From Anaerolineae bacterium (GTDB lineage Bacteria > Chloroflexota > Anaerolineae > UBA1429), in the NCBI GenBank assembly GCA_007132185.1, contig SLPC01000006.1, positions 1 to 43,194 on the forward strand: DNA of 43,194 nt. Reading direction: 5' to 3'. The notes below the pieces were generated by a model. It had not been told where the DNA came from and did not search any database. It saw only the letters and a program-made list of their open reading frames with translations. The position numbers and the translations under genes were made by a program. Below, in pieces: positions 1 through 8,940 of this stretch; the first letter of the stretch is position 1, and the number at the start of each line of letters is the position of its first letter.

Positions 1-1
1 T

Positions 2-793
2 GGGGGGGAGCGCACCAGCCAGATCTCTGACTTTGTTGACGCCGAGCGGCCTGTGGCGCTTCAGCTTTTGGGCTGCCGCGAGACAGAGCTGTTGGCCGCC
101 GCCGAAAAGCTCATGGAGCAGCGCCCCGATATCATCGACCTGAATATGGGTTGCCCAGCGCGACGGGTGGTGGGTGGAGGCCGTGGCGCGGCTTTGCTGT
201 CGGATCTGCCCCTGGCCGGACGCCTGATACGGCGTCTCGTGGACAGGCTTTCGGTTCCGGTGACGGCCAAGATCCGGCTTGGATGGGATGCACACACGCG
301 CAACTATCTGGATGTGTCTCGCATGCTCGAGGATAGCGGCATCGCACTGATCGCCGTGCATGGGCGCACCCGCGCCCAGCAGTACAGTGGGCAAGCTGAC
401 TGGTCGGCGATCGCCGAGGTCAAGCAGGCGGTGTCGGTGCCGGTGCTGGCCAATGGGGATGTGCGCACCGTGCAGGATATCGACAGAATCCGGGCAGTGA
501 CGGGCTGTGACGGCGCGATGATTGGGCGAGGGGCCATTGGTAACCCATGGCTATTTAGCCGGCGCCCTCTGGCCGATCTGACTTGGCCCGAGCGGCTGGC
601 GCTGATTCGGCGCCACGTGCTCTGGATGACCCACTACTATGGGGAGCGGCTGGGCGTCGTTCTCTTTCGCAAGCATGTGGTCAAGTATGTGCAGGGGCTG
701 CCTTCCGCAGCCCAGGTCCGCCCGACGCTACTGGCCTGTGAGGGTGTAGGCGAGCTCTTTGCGACGTTGGAGGCATGGACGCCCGAGCTATAG
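2..793 (+). CDS. dus: tRNA-dihydrouridine synthase, 5'-truncated by window edge
   Basis: Flavoprotein that reduces specific uridines in the tRNA D-loop to dihydrouridine using FMN and NAD(P)H. The reading frame is already open at base 2, so the start lies outside the window; the GTG at 53 is an internal Val within a typical Dus stretch ([10 protein letters not shown]). Visible hallmarks are the catalytic-Cys motif NMGCPARRV with the following Gly-rich GRGAALL, the phosphate/FMN-binding TAKIRLGWD, the [13 protein letters not shown] segment, and the C-terminal half of the barrel ([21 protein letters not shown]). This fits the DusB/NifR3-like bacterial group, but the subfamily cannot be fixed without the N-terminus. 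The stop lies inside the upstream region of the next gene, 35 bases before its preferred start, so the two are probably co-transcribed. Confidence 0.93.
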   Translation, partial: GGERTSQISDFVDAERPVALQLLGCRETELLAAAEKLMEQRPDIIDLNMGCPARRVVGGGRGAALLSDLPLAGRLIRRLVDRLSVPVTAKIRLGWDAHTRNYLDVSRMLEDSGIALIAVHGRTRAQQYSGQADWSAIAEVKQAVSVPVLANGDVRTVQDIDRIRAVTGCDGAMIGRGAIGNPWLFSRRPLADLTWPERLALIRRHVLWMTHYYGERLGVVLFRKHVVKYVQGLPSAAQVRPTLLACEGVGELFATLEAWTPEL

Positions 794-828
794 GCTATCG
801 ACCGGCCATGTCAAGAGGGAGGCAAGCA

Positions 829-1344
829 ATGGAAAAGGAACATCCATTGGTGCAACTGGCGCGATGTACCATCGAGACCCATGTGCGGACCGGAAAGCAG
901 CTGGAGCCGCCGCCCGAACTGGAGGCCCAGGAGCAGCGCCGAGCGGGCGCCTTTGTGTCACTGCACTGCCACGGGCAACTGCGTGGCTGCATCGGCACCC
1001 TCGAGCCCACCCAGGAGAACGTGGTCTGTGAGGTGATACAGAACGCCATCAGCGCCGCCAACCACGACCCGCGCTTCTCACCGATACGGCCCGACGAACT
1101 GGACAGCCTCGAGATCTCGGTAGATATCCTTGGCAAGGCCGAGCCCATCGAGTCGATCGATGACCTCGACCCAGTCCAGTACGGCGTGATCGTCCAGCGG
1201 GGCGCACGCCGAGGGCTGCTGCTGCCCAATCTCGAGGGGGTGGATACGGCCGAGATGCAGGTGGCCATCAGCCTGCGCAAGGCGGGCATCCGACCGGACG
1301 AGCCATACAAGCTCTACCGCTTTCGGGTAGACCGCTACTACTAG
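829..1344 (+). CDS. AMMECR1-domain protein
   Basis: Single-domain AMMECR1 family protein of 171 residues. The signature [10 protein letters not shown] is near residue 50, followed by [15 protein letters not shown] and the acidic LEISVDIL strand typical of the fold; the C-terminus carries the usual hydrophobic [10 protein letters not shown]. An in-frame Met exists 54 bases upstream, but ATG 829 has a good Shine-Dalgarno (AGGGAGG, 6 bases upstream) and begins where homology would be expected. The biochemical role of the family is not settled. In many prokaryotes AMMECR1 is associated with a MEMO-type protein and a radical SAM enzyme; neither partner is next to this gene. It converges on rtcA with a 33-base gap. 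Confidence 0.85.
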   Translation: MEKEHPLVQLARCTIETHVRTGKQLEPPPELEAQEQRRAGAFVSLHCHGQLRGCIGTLEPTQENVVCEVIQNAISAANHDPRFSPIRPDELDSLEISVDILGKAEPIESIDDLDPVQYGVIVQRGARRGLLLPNLEGVDTAEMQVAISLRKAGIRPDEPYKLYRFRVDRYY

Positions 1345-1377
1345 CGACCGTTACTGATAGCATCACGCTCCTGACGG

Positions 1378-2442
1378 CTACCAGATGAGCACATCCCCGG
1401 GATGGCCCAGCTCACCACGTACCTCGATCTGCCGATCCAAGAACTGTCGCACCATCCATACCGCTGAGAGAAGGTGCGATGTAATGCTGCTGGTGCGAAA
1501 GAACGAGTTGCCCCCGGCCAGGGCCAGCGGTGTCACAATCTGATTGGCCAGGTGCGGGTCCACGGGAGCCTTGGTCCGGCGATACGCATCGAAAGCCTCA
1601 AAGGCGTCATCGGCCACGCGCTCTGCCGGATACCGCAAGCGCCCATAGCCGGTAAAGCCGGCCACCGCATGTTCATACTGGGTCAGTAAAAAGACGACAG
1701 TGCCTGTGCTCGGTGAGGGTGCGTCGAACTGGAGTATATCGGCCTTGATACGCCGCGAACGCAGGCGCCCGCTCAGCTGCGAGGCCTGGCGCTCGATGAT
1801 ATGCTGCGGCAGGTTCGACGCGGCCGAGAGGCCCCATGCTTCCAAAAGCGCCCCTCGCTCTGTCAGGTTCAGGCCCTGGAGCGAATCTGTCGGTAGCACC
1901 GGCTCGATATGGGCCTCCATCTCGCCGCCACCTTTGGGATACCAGCCCCACTGCCCCAGCTCGAGCCGGCAGTTGATCCCAACGCGGGCCAGGAGGGGCA
2001 AGTATATCTCAGCTAGATAGTGATAGCAGGGGCTCCAACGGACATGGGTGCCGCCAATGAGCATGAGACGCGAAGCATGTCTCCCTCGCATCGCCAGGGG
2101 CAAGAGCAGCGTCTGCAGAATGAGGCACACCGAGCCAGCGCTGGGCTGGTCGCCCAGAACTGATATATCAATGGTATGGTTCCCCGCGGTTACGCTTCCG
2201 CTCGGCTCGAAGAGCAACTCCCGGGCGCCCAACTGGTCGCCTTCCACATGTGCATTCGCGATCCGGGCCATGGCGCGGACGGCGGCCAGGTGTTGTGGGC
2301 GTAACCCGGGTTTGCGGCGCCCGGCCCGGATCTGTGTCATCCGAAAGGGACGCTTCTCGAGAACCGAAAGGGTGAGGGCGGTACGCAGAAGCTGACCACC
2401 ACCCTCACCATAGCTGCCATCGAGGTGCAAGAGATCCGCCAT
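1378..2442 (-). CDS. rtcA: RNA 3'-terminal phosphate cyclase
   Basis: Converts RNA 3'-phosphate ends to 2',3'-cyclic phosphate using ATP via a covalent adenylyl-histidine. The 354-residue length is normal for the family. Seen: the N-terminal DGSYGEGGGQLLRTALTLS motif, RAGRRKPGLRPQH, and the C-terminal block DPHLANQIVTPLALAGG followed by SITSHLLSAVW, which contains the expected nucleophilic His. It lies 3 bases after the stop of the upstream metallo-hydrolase gene, so the pair looks like one transcript. No rtcB ligase or rtcR regulator is adjacent, unlike the enterobacterial rtc operon. Confidence 0.93.
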   Translation of the reverse strand: MADLLHLDGSYGEGGGQLLRTALTLSVLEKRPFRMTQIRAGRRKPGLRPQHLAAVRAMARIANAHVEGDQLGARELLFEPSGSVTAGNHTIDISVLGDQPSAGSVCLILQTLLLPLAMRGRHASRLMLIGGTHVRWSPCYHYLAEIYLPLLARVGINCRLELGQWGWYPKGGGEMEAHIEPVLPTDSLQGLNLTERGALLEAWGLSAASNLPQHIIERQASQLSGRLRSRRIKADILQFDAPSPSTGTVVFLLTQYEHAVAGFTGYGRLRYPAERVADDAFEAFDAYRRTKAPVDPHLANQIVTPLALAGGNSFFRTSSITSHLLSAVWMVRQFLDRQIEVRGELGHPGDVLIW

Positions 2443-2445
2443 CAG

Positions 2446-3075
2446 CTAGGTAGTCTGCTCCAGAACCACCACATCCACCGTTTCTGGCGCCAGCTCACGA
2501 AAGCGTTCCACATCGCGCTCCAGGCCCACAATGCGACCCCAGTGCATTGGGATGGCCACCCGGGGCCCAATGCGGTGCAGAGCCTCGGCGGCCTGTGCCG
2601 CATCCATGGTGTAGGTACCGCCAATCGGCAGCAGCGCTACATCGCACCGGATCTCGTCCATCTCGGGGATAACATCGGTATCACCTGCGTGGTAGATCCG
2701 CCGCTTATTGATCTCGAGCACATAGCCCACATGTCCCGCCTCCTGCGGGTGATTGGGCTTGTCCGTGTTATAGGCAGGCAAAACCTCGACGCGCAGCGCG
2801 CCGATTTCGACCGTGTCGCCGGGCTCGACGGCATGCACCGGCCCCCGCAACTCTTGAGCACATGAGGCAGCACATACAAAAGCGGTGTCGGGCGTGCTGA
2901 TCTTGTCGATGTCCTCGAGGGAGAGATGATCGCTGTGCCCATGCGTCACCAGGATGACGTCGGCAGGTGTCCCCGCCTCAAGCTGCCAGGGGTCAATATA
3001 TATCACGAGACTATCCGTGACACGAAAGCTGGCGTGACCGAGCCACTCGATGCCCTGCGTGAGTTCGTCGGACAT
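2446..3075 (-). CDS. UPF0173-type metal-dependent hydrolase (metallo-beta-lactamase fold)
   Basis: A 209-residue small member of the metallo-beta-lactamase superfamily. Seen: the metal-binding HGHSDH motif near residue 45, AGHVGYVLE, the central YHAGDTD motif carrying the bridging Asp, and a late IPMHWG with the last metal-binding His. This pattern and length match the UPF0173/YtkL-like group, for which the physiological substrate is unknown. The first gene of a two-gene minus-strand unit with rtcA; its start (ATG 3075) has an AAGGAG upstream. Pairing with rtcA suggests a nucleic-acid or phosphodiester role, but this is only context. Confidence 0.85.
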   Translation of the reverse strand: MSDELTQGIEWLGHASFRVTDSLVIYIDPWQLEAGTPADVILVTHGHSDHLSLEDIDKISTPDTAFVCAASCAQELRGPVHAVEPGDTVEIGALRVEVLPAYNTDKPNHPQEAGHVGYVLEINKRRIYHAGDTDVIPEMDEIRCDVALLPIGGTYTMDAAQAAEALHRIGPRVAIPMHWGRIVGLERDVERFRELAPETVDVVVLEQTT

Positions 3076-3130
3076 TGTCGTACTCCTTATCCCTCTACGA
3101 GGAGCTTGTTGTTGCCCAATGGCTATTCCC

Positions 3131-3159
3131 AGTATACACGGCTGCTGGCCCGCTGACTA
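3131..3159 (-). promoter_or_regulatory. Putative promoter of the hydrolase-rtcA unit
   Basis: On the minus strand a TATACT -10 (3131-3136) lies 17 bases from a weak TAGTCA -35 (3154-3159), about 55 bases upstream of ATG 3075. The -10 is good and the -35 poor. Confidence 0.4.
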
Positions 3160-3213
3160 CTGCTGGCAGAGACAAGGCTCAACAACGGCTTTTCTCTCTA
3201 TCCGCGGGGAGTG

Positions 3214-3222
3214 TGGTATAAT
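3214..3222 (+). promoter_or_regulatory. Extended -10 promoter for the glycosyltransferase-protease unit
   Basis: TGGTATAAT is a perfect -10 hexamer (3217-3222) with the TGn extension; no good -35 is present at 16-18 bases, which the extended -10 could compensate for. The predicted leader to ATG 3370 is about 140 bases and contains a 7-bp perfect stem (3270-3276 with 3294-3300). Confidence 0.5.
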
Positions 3223-3269
3223 GGCGCCATCCTTTACACTCGGCTGTAGTTTGCTGGTCACTCGACATC

Positions 3270-3300
3270 CTGGTCGTCCCGGCCTATCGATAGCGACCAG
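3270..3300 (+). promoter_or_regulatory. Hairpin in the 5' leader of the glycosyltransferase gene
   Basis: CTGGTCG pairs with CGACCAG across a 17-base loop, within the predicted 140-base leader. There is no T-tract and no match to a riboswitch I know; it may be structural noise or a stabilising leader. Confidence 0.2.
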
Positions 3301-3369
3301 TTCTGCTGCAGGGCGAGGCACGGAGCAGTCCAGCGTTATTGAGCGACTAGATCGGAGATGGAGATAGGC

Positions 3370-4668
3370 ATGACATTTGCGGACAAAGGCATCTTGCAGT
3401 ACGAGTCAAGCCTGAGCAAAAGCGCTGGACGGCGCCTTCGACAGATCGGCAGCGCTGATCTGCTGATCGGGATTCCGACGCACCGCAATGGCCGCACGGT
3501 CGGTGAGGTGGTAGATGCCGTCCTGGCGGGCATTCACACCTATCTGGGCGGCTATCGCATTGTCCTGATGAATGCCGATGGCGGTTCCTCGGACAACACT
3601 GTGCGGCATTTCGAGGATGCCGAGCTCCCCGACAATGTAGAGCCACTATGGACCGAGTACGCGGGCTCTAACGGCAAGGGACTCGCGATCCGGTCCATTT
3701 TCGAGGCTGCGAGCCGACTCAAGGTGAACGCCTGTCTGGTGATGGAGGCGCGTGCGCCCGGCATCAAGCCCGAATGGCTCCCCGCACTGATCAACCCCGT
3801 GCTGCAAGGCGATCAGATCGTCATGGGCTGCTACCATCGCAACGCTTATGACGCGTCTCTTACCGACAATCTAGTCTATCCCTTCCTGCGTGTATTCCTG
3901 GGAGCCGATCTGCGCGAACCGTTGGCAGGCGAGTTCTGCGTCTCGGGCGATCTGGCCACCGATCTGGCCGCCTTTGATGTATGGGAGACCCATGTGGCTC
4001 GCTTTGGCGTCAATGTCTGGCTGGCGATTCATGCGCTCACTCAGCATCTTCACCTGGCTCAGGTGGACCTGGGCTATCGCGGGCCGGGTGGCGGCGATCC
4101 TGCGACCCTGGCCGATCCTCGCTACCTGCACACCTTTGAGACGCTGTTCCGTATGCTCATCGTCCATAGGCGCATCTGGATGTCGCTCACCCAACCCGTG
4201 ATCGTCCCCTGGCGTGGCCTCCGCGCCGTGCCAAGTCAATCGCCTCCTCCCCCTGATCATCGGGAACTATTGTGGCAGGCATTCCACGATGGCTTTGACA
4301 ACTATCTGGAGGGGTGGCGCGCCATCCTACAGCCAGAGACACTGGACGAGGTCCTTGCGTTACTGAGCCAACCGCCCGGAGAGCTCTCGTTCCCCAACGA
4401 GTTGTGGGCCAAGGTGGTTTATGAGTTTGCCACAGTGTACAACAAAGGCGAAGGCGATCCGGACCGGGCCGTGGAAGCCCTGTTGCCGATCTTTTACGCA
4501 CGGACTGCTTCCTATATCACGCTGAGCCAGGGGCTATCTGCCCCAGAGCGTGAGCCGCTGCTGCAAGAGATGCTCGATGCATTCCTTGCCCAGAGGCCGT
4601 ACTTTTGTGAGATATGGGAGATGTATCAGGACTGGGACGATGACGTAACCCGCTTCTGGCTCTCCTAA
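3370..4668 (+). CDS. GT-A fold glycosyltransferase-like protein with altered DXD motif
   Basis: A 432-residue protein with a family-2-like nucleotide-sugar binding start (LLIGIPTHRNGRTVGEVVDAV, roughly residues 31-51) and a central LTDNLVYPFLRVFLGADLREPLAGEFCVS region that I associate with glucosyl/mannosylglycerate-synthase-like transferases. At the position where these enzymes usually carry a metal-binding D-x-D (after the NACLVM strand) this protein has E-A-R, so metal binding or donor use may differ, or the protein may not be catalytic. The C-terminal 130 residues are helical and form a separate module. ATG 3370 is chosen over ATG 3358 because GGAG is 6 bases upstream of the former and touches the latter. 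It is 11 bases from the protease gene and likely co-transcribed with it. The exact sugar acceptor is unknown. Confidence 0.6.
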   Translation: MTFADKGILQYESSLSKSAGRRLRQIGSADLLIGIPTHRNGRTVGEVVDAVLAGIHTYLGGYRIVLMNADGGSSDNTVRHFEDAELPDNVEPLWTEYAGSNGKGLAIRSIFEAASRLKVNACLVMEARAPGIKPEWLPALINPVLQGDQIVMGCYHRNAYDASLTDNLVYPFLRVFLGADLREPLAGEFCVSGDLATDLAAFDVWETHVARFGVNVWLAIHALTQHLHLAQVDLGYRGPGGGDPATLADPRYLHTFETLFRMLIVHRRIWMSLTQPVIVPWRGLRAVPSQSPPPPDHRELLWQAFHDGFDNYLEGWRAILQPETLDEVLALLSQPPGELSFPNELWAKVVYEFATVYNKGEGDPDRAVEALLPIFYARTASYITLSQGLSAPEREPLLQEMLDAFLAQRPYFCEIWEMYQDWDDDVTRFWLS

Positions 4669-4679
4669 AAGGGGGTACC

Positions 4680-7600
4680 ATGCTCCGTTTCCGGCCTCCA
4701 CGCCTTGGCATCATTCTGTCTCGATCGATGGGGGCCTGTCTCTTTTTGCTGGTCCTTTTCGCAGCCAGATCACCCCTGCTGTCCGCCGAGTCTGTTGTGG
4801 ATCAGCCCCCCGCGCCGGAACGCGTCATTGTGCAACTGGAGGCGCTCTCCCTCCTTGCAGCGAGGATCCCCCTGTCTGAGGCCACCGATGACGCCCTGTA
4901 CGCCTCGGCCCTCGCCCAAAGGGATCTGGTCGGCCAGAGAATCATGGACACGGTGCCGGGGGCAGAGGTCGAGGCGACCTTTGGCCTGGCTTTTAGCGGC
5001 CTCTCCGTGCGGGTGCCACTGTATGATGATGATACTATCGACGAGCTCTTGAGGATCCCCGGCGTTCTCGCAGTGTACCCTGAGACAAAGTTTCATCCAG
5101 CGGCCTACGAGTCGATGGAGATCATCCGCGCGCCCCTGTTCTGGCAGCACCTTGGCGGGCGCGTCACCGCCGGACAGGACGTGCGGATCGCCGTCATCGA
5201 TAGCGGGATCGCCATCGGCCATCCCATGTTCGATCCTGCAGGCTGGAGTTATCCACCCGGCTATCCTCGAGGTTGGGCCGTGCACACGACCCCCAAGGTG
5301 ATCGCGGCGCGAGCCTATTTCCGACCGACCGATCCACCGGTTGCTGGCGAGGAAACGCCCGTCCCAGGCGTCGCCGGCTCACCCCACGGCACCCACGCGG
5401 CCGGTGTCGCCGCCGGGAATCCGGTTACCACCATGCTGTATGGAGCCAATCGGACCCTCTCCGGCGTAGCTCCGGGCGCTTTTCTGATGAACTATCGTAT
5501 CTTTTATCCTTCGGCGTCTGACGGTGTGGAGCGGGCCTATACCACGGAAATACTGCGCGCCCTGGAGGACGCCATCGCCGACGGCGCCCATGTGCTGCTG
5601 AATAGCTGGAGCGGCGAACCGGCGACGGCCTATATGGGGTCGCCCATCCAGCAGGCCCTGCAAGCCGCCAGCCAAGCAGGGATCGTTGTGGTGGCGCCTG
5701 CGGGGAACGAGGGGCCCGGGAGAGCCACTGCCGGGCGCCTGCCGGGCGGTCTGGCCACGTCGATCACCGTCGGTATCCAGGGGGCGCCCTATGGAAGAGC
5801 GCTGTTTGGCTCGCCCATCGAACAGGATATTGGCCCTCTCCCGGTGCGACCTGTATCTGACGTGGCTCCCGATGAGAGCCCCTATGCCTGTGCGCCGCTC
5901 CCCGCCGGCAGCTTGACGCAGCAAGCCGCCCTGATCTCACGTGGCGAGTGCCCCTTTGCCAACAAGGCGTACTATGCGCAACAAGCGGGCGCCTCGCTGG
6001 TATTGATCTATAACACGACCGAAAGCGTGACCGAGATGGCCTGCGTCGGCCCCTATTGCGAGCCTGGGGTCATCACCGTGCCTGTGGCTATGCTCTCCCA
6101 GGGGCTTGGCGAGCAGCTCTTGGCATGGTGGGCCCTCCCTGGGGGGACGCCGCACATGACCCTTGGTCCCGCGGGGCGCGTCCTATCGGACAGCCCCGAA
6201 CTAGTGGCGCCTGCGAGTGGGCGAGGCCCCGCCTACATGAGCCTGCTCAAGCCCGATTTCATCGCGCCGGGGGTAGGTGTGGTCTCGGCGGGGCTGGATG
6301 CGGGCTATGTGGCGCTATCCGGCTCGAGTGTGTCAGCCGGCCATGTGGCCGGGGCCGCTGCCGGTCTGCTTCAGGCAAATCCCACCTGGGGCCATACTGA
6401 GGTCAAGGCTGCGCTGATGGCCACAGCACGCACCGGCGAGCCGGGGGCTCTGGATCAGCTGCCGCCGTGGACAAGCGTCCTCGATCGAGGGGCTGGGCTG
6501 GTGGACCTGCCGCGTGCGATCGCGCCTCTGCTGCGCCTGGATCCACCCAGCCTGTCACAGCCTGCGCTGACGGCATCGGTCTCGCGCGAGACTGTGGTCC
6601 AGGTGCGGGATCTCCGCACAGCCGGCGCCCCTCTGGCATGGCAGGTCGAGATCGAGGCCTCGGCAGGCCTCGATCTCACGGGACCGGGCAGCCTCACGAC
6701 GTCGCCGGGCGCCACGGTGCCGCTGCCGCTGATCTGGCAGACGGACGCCAGCCACGAGGGCGATGTAGAGGCCATGGTCGTACTGCGCAGCGACGCCGAG
6801 ATCTATCGGCTGCCCGCGTGGGGCTATGTGCACCCGATGCCAGAGGCCGGCCGGATTCTGCTGCTGGCTAACGATGTGGAGTTTGCCGGCGGCTTTACCG
6901 ATACCCGCCCGGCCATCGAGGCGACGCTCAACGCGCTTGGTGTGACCTATGACGTGTGGGATGCCGATGCGCTCTTTGGCGCAGAGCAGACCTTGCCCGA
7001 CCCGGAGGCTCTGCTCCGCTATGATGCCATCCTGTGGACCCTGGGCGAAAAGCGCAATCCCGACGGCACCTTTGCCCAGCCCACACCGCCTACCAGCCGT
7101 GACCAGCAGTTGCTCATGAGCTATCTGGACGCCGGAGGCCGTCTGTTGGTTATGGGCCAGAATGTAGCCCGCGCCACCGATATCGATTCCGATCCCGATC
7201 CTGTGTGGGGGCGTTCAGCGCTCTATCATGGATACCTGGGTGCGCACTGGTTGCAGGATGACGTGTTTGGCGGTGGCGGCGCCCCACCCGAGACGATCGC
7301 GGTGACCGGTCTGGCGGGCTCGTTCCTGCAGGGCTTGGCGCTGGACCTGGGGCCGGTCGGTGCCGGCGCTGGCAATCAGCACAGTATCGACGAGCTGGGC
7401 CTGGGCGGCTCGCCGCAGGGGTATGACGCTCCGCTGGTGCAGCCGGTGGCGGCGGCCTTGAGCTCGGCCGCGGTGGACCGGGGACTGGGGATGATCGCCA
7501 AGGCGGACGGCCCCACCCTGGAGAATCCGGAGCCCCGCATATCCTACCGTGTGCTGCACCAATCATTTGGGCTCGAAGGGATCAATGAGCGGCCTGGCGT

Positions 7601-8309
7601 TACGACGGCGACCGAGCTGCTGCGTCGCCAACTGAACTGGCTCCTGGGCGAGGTGGCCGTGGACGTGCTCGACGACCTGGTAGGCGGTCCTTTTGGGGTG
7701 ACACGCCTGGAGGCTATCGCGTCCTCGACGGTGGGGGCCAGCATGGTGAGCTATCGTTGGCGGATCATTGGGGGTGGCGAGACGCGTCTGATCGAGAGCC
7801 GTGAGCCGGTGATCTATCTAACTCTTGATCAGGTGGGCACCTATGCCCTGACCATCGAGGTCACCGACGATCTCGGCCATAGCGCGTTGGGCCATGGGAG
7901 CATCCGCATCGTTGCGGGTGGGGTTTCTGGTCTGACCGTGAATCGGCCGATGGCCGCTCCCGGCGATAGCCTTGTCTATGCCCTGGCGCTGGTCAACTCT
8001 GAACCGAGCAGCCTCTCGGCATCCTTTACGCTGCCTCTGCCGGCTCACACAACCTATCTGTCCCACATGGGTGACGGGGTCCAATGGGTAGGCAACGCGC
8101 TACAGTGGTCGGGGACGTTGGCGGCAGGAGAGACGATGCTGGCCGAGCTGCGGGTGGCCATTGATCCGGAGACGCCCGTCCCTTTGACGATAGAGGCCAC
8201 TGCCCAGTTTGTGATAGACGGTGTGACCTTTGAGCGGCAGGCTGCCACTCTGGTCAGCGGAGAGCGGCGCTACTGGTTACCGGGGATCATGCCGCCCATC
8301 GACCGGTAG
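4680..8309 (+). CDS. Secreted multidomain subtilisin-like (S8) serine protease
   Basis: A 1209-residue exported protease. N-terminal signal/anchor at about residues 10-36; an inhibitor-I9-like prodomain at about 45-140; catalytic Asp near 174 (VIDSG), His near 236 (HGTH), oxyanion Asn near 343 (APAGNEG) and Ser near 550 (LSGSSVSAGHVAG, where the common GTSMAAPHVAG is changed but the Ser is kept). A PA-type domain (about 385-490) is inserted between the Asn and Ser blocks, as in large extracellular subtilases. After the catalytic domain come a beta-rich region, a glutamine-amidotransferase-like fold (about 725-880, starting GRILLLANDVEFAGG), a PKD-like module (about 1020-1080) and a DUF11-like module near the C-terminus. 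There is no cell-wall anchor motif or C-terminal membrane helix. The GGGGG Shine-Dalgarno is 5 bases before ATG 4680. Likely an extracellular proteinase; substrate unknown. Confidence 0.9.
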   Translation: MLRFRPPRLGIILSRSMGACLFLLVLFAARSPLLSAESVVDQPPAPERVIVQLEALSLLAARIPLSEATDDALYASALAQRDLVGQRIMDTVPGAEVEATFGLAFSGLSVRVPLYDDDTIDELLRIPGVLAVYPETKFHPAAYESMEIIRAPLFWQHLGGRVTAGQDVRIAVIDSGIAIGHPMFDPAGWSYPPGYPRGWAVHTTPKVIAARAYFRPTDPPVAGEETPVPGVAGSPHGTHAAGVAAGNPVTTMLYGANRTLSGVAPGAFLMNYRIFYPSASDGVERAYTTEILRALEDAIADGAHVLLNSWSGEPATAYMGSPIQQALQAASQAGIVVVAPAGNEGPGRATAGRLPGGLATSITVGIQGAPYGRALFGSPIEQDIGPLPVRPVSDVAPDESPYACAPLPAGSLTQQAALISRGECPFANKAYYAQQAGASLVLIYNTTESVTEMACVGPYCEPGVITVPVAMLSQGLGEQLLAWWALPGGTPHMTLGPAGRVLSDSPELVAPASGRGPAYMSLLKPDFIAPGVGVVSAGLDAGYVALSGSSVSAGHVAGAAAGLLQANPTWGHTEVKAALMATARTGEPGALDQLPPWTSVLDRGAGLVDLPRAIAPLLRLDPPSLSQPALTASVSRETVVQVRDLRTAGAPLAWQVEIEASAGLDLTGPGSLTTSPGATVPLPLIWQTDASHEGDVEAMVVLRSDAEIYRLPAWGYVHPMPEAGRILLLANDVEFAGGFTDTRPAIEATLNALGVTYDVWDADALFGAEQTLPDPEALLRYDAILWTLGEKRNPDGTFAQPTPPTSRDQQLLMSYLDAGGRLLVMGQNVARATDIDSDPDPVWGRSALYHGYLGAHWLQDDVFGGGGAPPETIAVTGLAGSFLQGLALDLGPVGAGAGNQHSIDELGLGGSPQGYDAPLVQPVAAALSSAAVDRGLGMIAKADGPTLENPEPRISYRVLHQSFGLEGINERPGVTTATELLRRQLNWLLGEVAVDVLDDLVGGPFGVTRLEAIASSTVGASMVSYRWRIIGGGETRLIESREPVIYLTLDQVGTYALTIEVTDDLGHSALGHGSIRIVAGGVSGLTVNRPMAAPGDSLVYALALVNSEPSSLSASFTLPLPAHTTYLSHMGDGVQWVGNALQWSGTLAAGETMLAELRVAIDPETPVPLTIEATAQFVIDGVTFERQAATLVSGERRYWLPGIMPPIDR

Positions 8310-8331
8310 GTCGCCTGAGGGCTGACACACA

Positions 8332-8363
8332 AACGACCTCGCCCAACATGCGGCGAGGTCGTT
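8332..8363. terminator. Bidirectional hairpin between the protease and tmRNA genes
   Basis: A perfect 12-bp stem (8332-8343 with 8352-8363) with an 8-base loop. Following the stem are TTCTGG on the plus strand and a T-rich stretch (TTTGTGTGT) on the minus strand, so it can end both the protease and tmRNA transcripts. Confidence 0.75.
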
Positions 8364-8370
8364 CTGGTTA

Positions 8371-8761
8371 GGTGGAGATGGCGGGAATCGAACCCGCGTC
8401 CAAAGAGTTCAGCCAGAAGCATCTACAAGCATAGTCGTTCCAAGAGTTCTCGCAGGCGTGTCCTCGAACGACAGATTTCATCGCCTACCAGCCGATAGAT
8501 CTTGGGCCTAGCTTATCGGCATCGCTTTGGCCGCATCCCAATTTAGTCGTCGCCTGTTTCCTCGCTCTTGGGAAAAGCCAAGGGACAGACGTGACCGACT
8601 CTGTCGGTCAGTGGCAATGCTCAGTCGCTATTACGCGGCGAGAGCAAATGCCGGAGTTGTGCTTGTGTTGGCACTTGTTAGTGTTGCCCCAGTTTTACGA
8701 GGTTGAGGCACCTCGGCTTGCAGCCGCTGACCAGCCCTCCCTGTCGATACCTTTCATCCCC
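8371..8761 (-). ncRNA. ssrA: Transfer-messenger RNA (tmRNA)
   Basis: About 390 nt. The 3' end carries the tRNA-like T arm (GGTTCGATTCCCGCC in RNA sense) and the acceptor strand CATCTCC, which pairs over all 7 positions (one G-U) with the 5' end GGGGATG at 8761-8755. The discriminator A and CC are encoded, but the next base is T rather than A, so the terminal CCA must be completed enzymatically. The internal reading frame encodes the tag ANTSTTPAFALAA followed by tandem TAA TAG, and pseudoknot-like complementary segments surround it. It rescues stalled ribosomes together with SmpB, whose gene is 1.1 kb away. One-piece (not permuted) architecture. Confidence 0.95.
8631..8672 (-). other. tmRNA proteolysis-tag reading frame
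   Basis: The resume codon is GCC at 8672-8670, and thirteen codons (ANTSTTPAFALAA) end at TAA (8633-8631), followed at once by TAG. The ALAA end is the classical ClpXP/Tsp-type degron ending. Confidence 0.85.
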
Positions 8762-8773
8762 ATTCGCCCCAAT

Positions 8774-8802
8774 ATTATAGCATGCCGCCAACTAGACGGC
8801 AA
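8774..8802 (-). promoter_or_regulatory. tmRNA promoter
   Basis: TTGCCG (8797-8802), a 17-base spacer, and TATAAT (8774-8779). The predicted start is about 6 bases before the mature 5' end at 8761, so very little 5' trimming would be needed. Confidence 0.8.
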
Positions 8803-8831
8803 ACAACATGGACATGAGACCAATATCCCCA

Positions 8832-8860
8832 TTGCCGGCTTGTCTACGCCTGACTATAAT
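8832..8860 (+). promoter_or_regulatory. mtaP promoter
   Basis: TTGCCG (8832-8837), a 17-base spacer, and TATAAT (8855-8860), 80 bases before the GTG start. It is divergent from, and has the same hexamers as, the tmRNA promoter 30 bases away. Confidence 0.75.
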
Positions 8861-8940
8861 GGCCCCATCGTGCGCGTCGGTACCCTGCCGGGTGTCGATC
8901 TGGCTTGTTTTCTGGCAAGGATAGTAGGGGAGGTGACCTG

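Noticed and set aside
8371-8420. A tRNA gene, from the T-arm and acceptor-like sequence
   Set aside because: No anticodon arm follows; the 5' half is 340 bases away with a tag frame between, so it is the tRNA-like end of tmRNA.
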